The position numbers and the translations under genes were made by a program. Below are positions 5,109 through 5,424 of a DNA stretch of 5,424 nucleotides, one piece after another. The notes under the pieces were generated by a model. It ran no database searches. It was not told the origin of the DNA and saw nothing but the letters and a program-made list of their open reading frames with translations. This DNA is from CAZVWV01 sp964631745 (GTDB lineage: Bacteria > Bdellovibrionota_C > UBA2361 > JBGSMV01). How positions within the stretch are numbered: position 1 is the first letter of the stretch; each line of letters begins with the position of its first letter. Location of the stretch: the NCBI GenBank assembly GCA_964631745.1, contig CAZVWV010000179.1, positions 1 through 5,424 on the forward strand, given 5' to 3'.

Positions 5109-5424
5109 GCTAATAGTATTTTAGAGGAATTGATATGTTTCGTCTCTACCCAATTTACGGTTATTTGTAGTCCTAGATAGATCCCTTCTTTGCTTGTTGG
5201 CAGTGGCTAAGCATTACGACATCATAAAATATCACTAAGCCTTAAAGTCGCAATCCGCCTGGTTTGAACCATTCCGGATTGCTTCGTTGCCAGCTTTTCC
5301 CCCTTGAGAACCCCTGAATGAGTCACTCCAACGCGTTCTGCAATCCCCTGACGTTTTAATCTGGTATTCCCCCACGGCCATTAAGTTAAGCGTCGTTTGC
5401 TCGTAACTCGCGCACGGTCCAGTA
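5109..5424. other. Gene-free right flank
   Basis: These 316 bp hold the upstream region of the BLUF gene, including a -10-like TAAAAT on the minus strand (5123-5118, 9 nt before the GTG, no good -35). They also hold an 11-codon plus-strand ORF with a good ribosome binding site (5135-5170) and a two-tier hairpin (5250-5282). Two minus-strand frames are open for 50-60 codons near the right edge, one of them running off the window to a TAG at 5235-5237, but they overlap each other, lack ribosome binding sites and match nothing I know. I call no gene here. Confidence 0.55.
5250..5282. repeat. Two-tier hairpin
   Basis: GCAATCCG (5250-5257) pairs perfectly with CGGATTGC (5275-5282). Within the 17-nt loop, TGGT and ACCA pair around TTGA (5260-5271), giving a stem, a small internal loop and a second stem. 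No T-run follows closely on either strand, so a terminator is not supported. It could be part of a structured RNA or a decayed repeat element. It does not have tRNA shape. Confidence 0.5.

Noticed and set aside
5245..5290. tRNA-like T-arm (GGTTTGAACC).
   Set aside because: No acceptor, D or anticodon arms fit around it; the pairing is explained by the two-tier hairpin.
5222..5380. Second minus-strand open frame of 52 codons whose translation includes a faintly helix-turn-helix-like RQGIAERVGVTHSGV.
   Set aside because: A stop codon lies directly before it, there is no good start for the whole stretch, and the resemblance is too weak; at best a decayed fragment.
5235..5423. Minus-strand frame open from the right edge to a TAG at 5235-5237, with an internal ATG at 5379-5381 (48 codons).
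   Set aside because: Odd Gly/Asn/Ser-rich composition, no ribosome binding site before the ATG, and an overlapping second minus-strand frame is equally open. It could be the tail of a gene outside the window, but nothing positive supports it.

Overview
The window looks like chromosomal DNA from a bacterium of medium GC content (about half G+C). It holds five intact, mostly unlinked genes separated by fairly roomy intergenic DNA. The valyl-tRNA synthetase is of bacterial type, with a C-terminal coiled-coil arm and two sets of zinc-type cysteines. The other genes (nitroreductase-family flavoprotein, HigBA toxin-antitoxin pair, short BLUF blue-light sensor) occur in many phyla. I cannot place the organism more precisely from the sequence alone.

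Layout: positions 1-321 hold no convincing gene. They start with a very GC-rich patch, then a perfect 23-bp inverted repeat with arms 71 bp apart, then a hairpin plus T-run that fits the intrinsic terminator of valS. valS fills 322-2991 on the minus strand. A 72-bp divergent spacer carries a plausible valS promoter and the ribosome binding site of a plus-strand nitroreductase-family gene (3064-3663). That gene converges on a minus-strand higB-higA module (toxin 3992-4282, antitoxin 3717-3980), which has a perfect palindromic operator candidate just upstream of higB. A 334-bp gap follows, then a minus-strand BLUF gene (4617-5108). The last 316 bp hold a two-tier hairpin and a tiny ORF with a good ribosome binding site, but no convincing gene.

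The genes do not form one pathway. valS is housekeeping. higBA is a self-contained autoregulated module of the kind often found in accessory DNA. The nitroreductase and BLUF genes are both probable flavoproteins, but nothing here shows that they act together. I found no undescribed multi-gene system. The points most worth a second look are the 23-bp inverted repeat, the intact but effector-less BLUF photoreceptor, and a recurring layout in which genes without a Shine-Dalgarno site have a -10-like box 9-11 nt before the start codon, suggesting very short leaders.
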